64,000 bases of DNA from Ignelater luminosus (Eukaryota; Arthropoda; Insecta; Coleoptera; Elateridae), in assembly GCA_011009095.1 (NCBI GenBank), contig VTPC01090587.1, positions 1,043,980 through 1,107,979 of the forward strand, written 5' to 3'. Below, in pieces: positions 52,601 through 61,600 of this stretch. Made by a program: the position numbers and the translations under genes. A model generated the notes under the pieces. That model was not told where the DNA came from, made no database searches, and was given only the letters and a program-made list of their open reading frames with translations. The stretch's first letter is position 1, and the number at the start of each line of letters is the position of its first letter.

Positions 52601-55600
52601 AATTGAGAGAAAAAAAGTAAAAACTTATTTAGTTCAATATAATGCACGAGAGTAAATTAAATTATTCTGAAGTATGTAGGACTTATGTAGATTTAAAAGA
52701 ATTTTACTAAACTAGTATAATAGCTTTGTCTTTGGGTTAAATCTAGAACCAGTCCTGAACTGTAATAGTCATGCGCATTGGTTCAGTCAGTCTCCGCTAC
52801 GAAGGTAGAACCAATCGAACTACTTGTCTGACGTCGCTTATGTATGGGTATTCGTAGTAGAGGCACATTTCAAAAATCTCGCGGCACTTTAGTGTGCTGC
52901 GGCACAGTGGTTGAGAATCACTGCCTTAGGTGTTGCCGCGTTTGTAAACACGAGCTAGCCTGACCAGTGACCGCCGAAGGCCGAAAGCGGTCAAGCCTTT
53001 TCTAGTCCTAGAAGCTTAAAGAGTCAGAGTGCCGAAGCGAGGCTGCAGGCATCGGCCCTGAGCAGAGCCGCGAAGTGAGAGCCCAGAGGTGCACTGCGGA
53101 CGTCCGCCCTCGGCACCTCTAGTTACTTATTATTAATTATCATATTGTTATATACTGAAGAAATTTCCATACAATCTCTATTCAATAAGTTCAAAATATT
53201 TCTTGCCATTTTGCAATAACAGCTGTTAAATTGCTAATANNNNNNNNNNNNNNNNNNNNNNNNNNNNNNNNNNNNNNNNNNNNNNNNNNNNNNNNNNNNN
53301 NNNNNNNNNNNNNNNNNNNNNNNNNNNNNNNNNNNNNNNNNNNNNNNNNNNNNNNNNNNNNNNNNNNNNNNNNNNNNNNNNNNNNNNNNNNNNNNNNNNN
53401 NNNNNNNNNNNNNNNNNNNNNNNNNNNNNNNNNNNNNNNNNNNNNNNNNNNNNNNNNNNNNNNNNNNNNNNNNNNNNNNNNNNNNNNNNNNNNNNNNNNN
53501 NNNNNNNNNNNNNNNNNNNNNNNNNNNNNNNNNNNNNNNNNNNNNNNNNNNNNNNNNNNNNNNNNNNNNNNNNNNNNNNNNNNNNNNNNNNNNNNNNNNN
53601 NNNNNNNNNNNNNNNNNNNNNNNNNNNNNNNNNNNNNNNTATTAGCAATTTAACAGCTGTTATTGCAAAATGGCAAGAAATATTTTACACAATACTTCAG
53701 CAGGTACAAAAAAGTGTGGAGAATTTAGTTATAATAAACATAAGCAAATCTTACATTACTTATTGCAAAAATGTCAAAGATGAAAAACGGAAAAGGGGCA
53801 TGATAAATACCACCGCACATAAGTTTCACTGCTCGTGTTTAACAATTTCTAAGCTATAGAAACAAGATAGAGATTACCAAACTAACAATTTTTTTATGTT
53901 TTCAGTTTAAACAATAAAGTCTCATTTAGTAATTCTTTGTTTCCTTATTTACTTTCACATAAAACAAGATGTAGCAACTATTTTTGGACAAAAATTACAT
54001 TGAAATGTAGCAACTATTTTCAGACAGAGGAAGTATTATATAAAAACTAAAAAACTATCCAGTTATGGTTAAACTGGAAATAAAACAAATGTTTTAATAC
54101 CATATTCTTATGGAATAAACATTATAAAACATCTATTTGCTATGTGCCTAAAATGTATAGTTACTGAGATATTATTTACTGCATAAAGTTAGATAGAAGA
54201 CTGTGTAAATATAAAAGCCTGTAATTCTGAAATAACTAAAACTTAAAGTGTGCAAACTTGATTTTGTGTGTAGAATACAAAAAAGAATGTTATAATTAAC
54301 AAAACTGGTTAAGTAGACTTTTGGTGTAATTATGCAATTTTTCATTTAGACCACTTTCTCTATTCTACTCTAAATTATAAATTTAAGGAACTCTTATAAG
54401 ATAAAATTATAGAAAAGCTTGCTGTAGTACATTTGTTATCATCTTCATAGCTGCATATTATTTAACGTTTCATTATGTGCTAGGTATTAAAAGGAAGGAT
54501 ATTATATGAAGTAAACATTGCAAGCTGTTTTAAAAGAATTAAAAATTAAAATGGATCTAAACTTTGTTTAAAATAATTAATTACTAAAACAACAATTGCA
54601 AAAACTTACCATGTTGATCTACCCACAATTTTCCAACAATAATATTGTGCACAGTTGTAGTAACTTTTCTCCAAGAATATTTATTTCCAGAACTAGGAAA
54701 TTCTACATGTGCCATACCTAATGGAATAACCTGCAGTACACATAAAGATCAGCAAGAATTTATATTTTAGACAATAATGGTAATATTTAGTAATGAAATC
54801 AACATTTACTTGTAAATATTTTCCCCTAAATTTCGATGTCATGGTAAATTCCTGCCAACATTTCCACGTTCTACCTTCACAATATTGTGCAACCATTGGT
54901 GGATGATGTGAGACTTGTTCACTAATAGCTCGCCATCCTAGGTCATCAGTTCTATCACATTCATAGGTTTCACCTGCAAAAATTGCAAATAGTAATAAAG
55001 GTAAGTCGAATTCTAAGTTAAAGTAAGTACTTACCTAATAAGGGATTAAAAGGTTTACCAGTTCTAGAACTAGTTGTTGAATATGATGATATTGTAAATG
55101 CTGCTACATGTGCCAGTTGTTCATATGGATCCGTACATCTAGAAAAAATTATTTTGTATTTTAATATGCAAACTTATCTACATATTTTACATTACATAAC
55201 CTCCACTATTGTAAAGGAGGTTGGTTCGGGTCATACATAAAAAATGACTTTTATTTTCAAACATTATTTTTACCGATAGAAATTTTATTAAAAAAATTGT
55301 CTTTTACAATATATTACCCTGCTACTATTAAATTTAAAATTATTAATATCAATGGCTGTGATAATGTTTTTCATAGCTAATTATATCAATGATGAGACAT
55401 CTATAGCACAAATCACCTTTGTTTTTAGCTTCAGTTGTTACCAATGACACAGTATATGCTGTGCTATGCTGTCCCAGTGAGTCATTTGTCAAGTGTATAC
55501 TCTACCGTATTACAACGATTATAAGCCTTCACCAATTATAAGATGCACCCTTATTTTTCTAAGTTAGAAATAAAAAAAGCGAATAAATACTTTATTATAA

Positions 55601-58600
55601 AAATATAAAATACACTTTATTGCAAAAATGAAAGATATTCTCCGTTCACAATGTTTCTGGGCAGTAACAGGTCATGCTTTCTTTTTTTAAGGTTAGAAGT
55701 GTTTTCTTTTTTTTTACATTGTCGTACCTGCAGCTGCATTTGGCACTGTTGCACAATCAAAAATTTTGTATAAATGTTTAGTAGCAATTAGTTTTGTTTT
55801 GTTAAAAAGAAATCAAGTTTTCCTTATATTTAGAGATTTACAAAAAGAAAAGACAACAGCGTGAGGTTAAACTGTCATAAAATCATAACCTTAGAGCACA
55901 TTAAGCATCAATACAATCCAAGTTAATAGATAAACAGCCCAGTTTACAGTACTTAAACTGTCATTCTTCCACAGCCATATATGACCCAGAAACATCGTGA
56001 ACGCTGTATATATTGCATATTTACACACTTTGACCACCAAAATCAGAAACATCAGATTAAGTTTCCGATTTTGCTGAATCATTGATTGCATTAGTGATGC
56101 AGAATTTTCTAAATGAGTACTCCACTATTGATTCTGGAATTTTTTTTCAAGCAGTAGATACCCATTCTGCAAGTTTTGATGCCGGCACTTTCTTAATTTT
56201 TCCGGAAGGTGTCAATGGATGATTGTCCATCCACAACCATGATTCATACTCCTTCCTTAAATAATCCTTAAATGGTTTGTTAATTGAAACATCGAGGAAT
56301 TGCAATTGGCTAGTCATGCTACCAGCAATAATCACCAAGTCAGTATTCTTTTGGATGAGATTAGTCTTTATCTTTTCAGTTAAATGCCCACAAAATCATT
56401 AAGAACTAAAATACTAGGTGGGTTATGTAGAACTCGTAGGCGTCTATTCCAAACGACTTTTAGGCATCTTCCATCAGCTCAGTCATCATCTACCCATTTT
56501 TTTGTGCACGAACAACATCTTTCGAAGAAATCGCAATTTTTGGTATTGTTTTGCAGTTTAAAATTAAATATGGTGGTAATTTTCGGCCATCTGCAGTTAT
56601 ACACAGCATCACAGTGATTTGCTGCTTTGCATAACCCGTGCTCATGATCTATCCATCTTTTGCACTTTTGACATTCACAGTATAATTTCTAAGAATACTG
56701 GCATTTCGCCTGGATTGCCGATTTGTTTCAAAGTCATAGTTACATTTCTTTCTAAACTGAATCACATGGTGCTAAAAGTTGAGCAATTTCTGTTCAAAAT
56801 CAGAAGGAAGTTTTTGACAAATAGACGTCCGATGCCTTAAAGATAGGCCTACACGACACATGAATTATTCATGCCAACCTCTTGTTGCTTTAAAAGTTTT
56901 GCTATGTGTTTCAAAGGTTTTAAAAACTTCTAGTGCTTTGAATTGAATTGTTTGATGTGTGCTAGGCAAACCCTTTCATTTCTCCAACAACGAATATGTT
57001 TTGTTTTCGTTTAAATGCAGCATTTTTAAGGACATTTTAAACAACAATTATGAGCACAGCTTTATTAAAATAATTGGAATTGACCATCACCAAGTGACAA
57101 CTGTATCTCAACTACAGCAGTGGCCGCTAGCTCACCCCTACGTCCTGTTTGTGAAATCTTGGTTGAATATGCACAGTTTCTCAGAGCATACCCTTTACCG
57201 TGGTAAGATGCCATCAAATATAAGATGCACCATGAATACAGAGACACCAAAATATGAAAAAACATGCATCTTATAATCGATGTAATATGGTATTGTAGCT
57301 AAATTTGACTTGTTTAATTTTACCAAGGCATTATTACTAAATACTTTTTCATTTAGTACAATTAATAAAATTCCAAAATGACTGTGCATTATTAAAGTTC
57401 CCAGCAAAGAACATCTAGAAGCTAAGGTTTTACATTGAGCTCTTAGCTTAGAGAATATTATGCATATATCTTGGCATCTACTAATCTTATAATGATTATG
57501 AGCTTTTTTTCTTCCACATTGCTAACTGTCTTAGTTCTGCAGAAGACCAAATTGGAAATCGATTGGAAGAATTTTTCCAAAGAAGTACAAACATATCAAT
57601 TATCATTATAAAATGTGTTAACCATGTCTATTAAATTTTTATGAAGAAGATATTTCAATCAAAGGAAATGAAAAATTTAACTAGTCCTCTTTGTGAGTTA
57701 TCATTGTATATTGTATTACACTGAAATAACGGATAGAACAAACACAATGAAGTATATTCATTTTCAAGAGAAAGCACACAAACAAATTCACATGAGAAAG
57801 CAGCTGCTGCATCAGACAGGGTTGTACTGCTGCGGCATTCCAATGCTTGGCTGCCAATCACAATGCAGATGCAAAGAAGGCGATCACATACTATCATTGT
57901 TTACTTCCACTTTCTCTTGGATCTGAATATAATTCAGTATTTACTATAGTTAGGAATGCAGGGTACTTAACAATGTCAAGAAATTAAATTCTGTGACTCT
58001 CAGGTTTTCCAGTTTATTTCTAAGAAAAATTTCATATCTATCAACATAATAATTGTAAAGTTGTATTTTCATATTTACAGGGTGTAAAAGAATACCTGTC
58101 ACACTTGTACCACATAATCACTGCTTGACTATTCCTTTTCAATGAGGTGCCACAACATTGACTGCTAAATACACGACAAGATTTGCAATCATACGTAGAT
58201 GAGCAAGCTGCGATGGAGTAAGGAGCCATTTGCAGAAGAGGAAAACTTTTAAACTTTCTCTACCATTTATCGAGAAGCAAGTAAAAATCAATGCAGGCTA
58301 TTATTTAATGTTTTAGCTAACCGTTTATTTTCAAATCCAAAACAGTTGTTTAATGATAAAAGATTTTGCTATCAGCAAGACTCAGCATCCACACATAAAG
58401 GGAAAAGAACTTAAAGCTTGTGGCACAATAATTCACCTGACTTTGCTAAGTGTTGAAGAATGATCATTTTTTTCACTCAATCTAAGGCCTTTAAATTTTT
58501 TTATTTGGAGTTATTCTCAGCAAAATAGGAGAAGATTCAAGAAATATAAATGTGGGCAAATTTAGAAAGGTTATTTATTTAGCTTCTAGCCTAATCTGCC

Positions 58601-61600
58601 TAAATGTACCTGAATATTTATAAGATTATGTACATTGCCGGCTAGTAATGCGATTTTACAAGTAAAGAATTAATTATTTACATTTGGTGTAAAGAACACT
58701 GTTTTCAAGATGGTGAATGGGACAGAATCATTAGAATCAGCTCCTGTAAACTGTGGTGTTTGTGGTGCTAAAACAGTTGTGCAATGCATAAATTGTGTTA
58801 TCTGTAATTGTGTTTTTCATAACAGTTGCATTTTCAAACTAAAGAATTGTGAAGTGAATTAAGAAATAAACATATTTATTTATGGTGGTAAGGAGCGTAG
58901 TACAAACAAGTTGACATTATTCATGAGGGCACTGTCAAATACTGATCATTCCAATGTGCAAGTAGAAATTGTTACAAATAATAATTGTAAGTATTTCAAG
59001 AGATACTGGATGTATGACAGGGCATTATGGACGTAATATATGCCAGCTGTGATTTTGGTAAGATCTTTTATGGTAAGTCCTGGAAAAGTGCAGGAATTCT
59101 TATTGATAAGCCAAAGGCTTTTGCTAGGGGGATGTTGTTGCAAAAATCCCTCTTGCAAGTAGGACTGAAAACCAGAATCATTTAAGTTTAATATCTGCTC
59201 ATTGTTATTTCCATATTGAGAATGTAACCATCCGGCATGACAAAAATCATTGATTTTAAAAGATTATATTTTTCCATAAAGTATGACCTGCATTAGAAGT
59301 AGAACTCATAACTCAAGGATTTATGAATTTCAATATAAGTGCTGTCACATACTGCTATGCTTGCTTCCAATTTAGCTTGAATGAATGTAGTTCTTCACAG
59401 GTTTTATGATGATTTATGTCAGATGAGGCAGTACAAACTTCTTTGTAAATAGAGATAACAACGATGTGCAGCTACTAAACTCTTATCATGATCTATGGCA
59501 CTGATTTTTTCAAGATAATGACATACTGGTTGTTGATAGTTGTTGCAACAGCATCTCCTTTGGCTTATCAACAAGAATATCTGCACTTTTATCTCAGGGG
59601 CCATCTCAATTCTTTTCTCATGAAATCAATTGTAGTCAAGAAATTACTAAAGTAAGATTCATCATAGTATGTGTCAACGGTTGACCTAACGGAAATTTTA
59701 TTTCTTTGGTTCCTATGTTAGTATACATCACATATCTTTCTAAGGATTTCGTGTGCATTACTTAATGCATATCTTCCTTCTATGTGCCAGAGAAGGGACG
59801 ACAATTTAGTATATGCCAACTTCATAAAAAGTCGAACCGAGTTAGAAAACTTACTGCAAGAAACAGTGCCTCAATATGGGCGGTAAAGGAATTGTTGCAA
59901 GCGAGTGAAATACTTATGTTAAAAATAGAAGGGACTAATATGTTTACTTTTGCCATGCCAGCAAGCCCCAACTCATCAGGGTGCTAATGTCATCACGTTT
60001 CATCAACAGTAAATTGTATAAAGTTAATTTAAGATACTTTCCAAGCCAAAACAATGCAAGGGGTATTACATCTACATGGATTCCATTCCATTCACATCAC
60101 CTAACATTTTGATAATAGCTGTAGTTTGAATGCAATGTTTCCTTATAGAATTGTTTGAAATATCAGAATATTTTCATTCAAAAAAAAAAGAAGGTTACAG
60201 CCAGAAAAAATAACATTTTCTGTACTGTTCTAGTTATAGAAAATGTAATTTTTAATGTTGTAGTCCACAAATCACCATGTACCCACATTACAGCGCTAGC
60301 ACTTAACTTTTTCTACAAAACGAAGCAAGTAGTGTGCTGCAACATAAGAACCCAGAGTTCTAGTCTTTTGACGGATGACCTGTCAATGCTACGTTGTTAT
60401 GTATACATGTGATCTAATCAGCCATGGAAGAACACATGGTAAAGAATATTAAATAATTATTGATTTCTGTTTTATTAGTTACAATAACGCTAGCCTCTTT
60501 CATAATTTTGTTGCAGTTTCAAGTCTGTATAATTAAGGGCCTTTTTAGCATAGAGTGCATTGCCTGAAGAAGTTGAGGTACAACCTGCGACATTAGTAAT
60601 GAGACCCGAGAATGGATTTAAACACAACACAAACTTGAGAGAACAAGGCTTCATGCCAATGATAAGTATGCATTTATATGAGGCATTATCGATCAGTGGC
60701 CTGGAACCTCGTTCTTTCAAGATTGTGTTGTGTTTAAGTCCATTCCCGAGTCTCGTTACCAATGTCGCAAGCTGTACATATGCTTGGTCTCTGAGATAGC
60801 ATTACATCACAAGTGGATATGCTTTATTTAGAAATATCAATATCTATGCCCTAATAAAGTTTTATGACAATTCATAATGAGTACAGAATGTTAAAGTTCT
60901 TATCTTTGAGAGCAAAAATGAGGTTGTGAAATATCGATATTACAAAATTTTATTTCATAGAAAACTTTAATGTTTAATAAAAACTAAAATAATTTGTCTT
61001 ATAAAAACAAAAGGATAGTTTTTTTTGTCATCTAAAATACATAGTCTCAGAAAAATTCCAGACATCAAGGTCAGATTTTGCCTGATTTGATGTGGAATGA
61101 CTCAAAAGTTGCCCATCTGTCCTTGATTATAATTTTCAATACAGTCATTTTTACACTTAGGATATTTCTAGATGAAAAGAGTCATTTATCATATGAAGCG
61201 CAAAGAAAAATGCATATTTAACATAATGCATACGTATGGTTGTTTGTTTATAAAATGCACCTGTAAGTAACAGCCATTTGAGTAAAGTCAAGGCATATGC
61301 AGTCGGATATTAAAATGGGCTGCTGTATATGCCTAATGAGTATAATCTTGATAATGATATGCTGACTAGCAATGTAAGTTTTATTTTGCATTTCTAAAAG
61401 TAATTTTATATTATTAGTAGAATTGGCATGATCAAAATATGTTTAAAGTAAAACAAAATAAGAAATTTATTAATTTTATATAATTGATAAGTTTGTAGGT
61501 CTTAATATTGCTTAAATGCATAAAATGCGAATATGCATGAACCGTCCATGCTGTTTACGATTAACACTTGATAGTCTATCTATGTCCTAAGTCAAGTCAT

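Larger units (their letters stand above)
52108..54609. other. OSBP intron holding a hAT-like repeat, a GC-rich block and the assembly gap
   Basis: Separate entries cover the parts. The portion right of the gap (53687-54609) shows nothing recognisable. Confidence 0.6.

Noticed and set aside
53226..53653. Two 140-codon ORFs on opposite strands across 53240-53639
   Set aside because: Both consist almost entirely of undetermined residues from the N gap.
59784..59987. 67-codon plus-strand ORF starting MPEKGRQFSI
   Set aside because: No recognised domain; a link to the zinc-finger-like ORF 1 kb upstream could not be shown.
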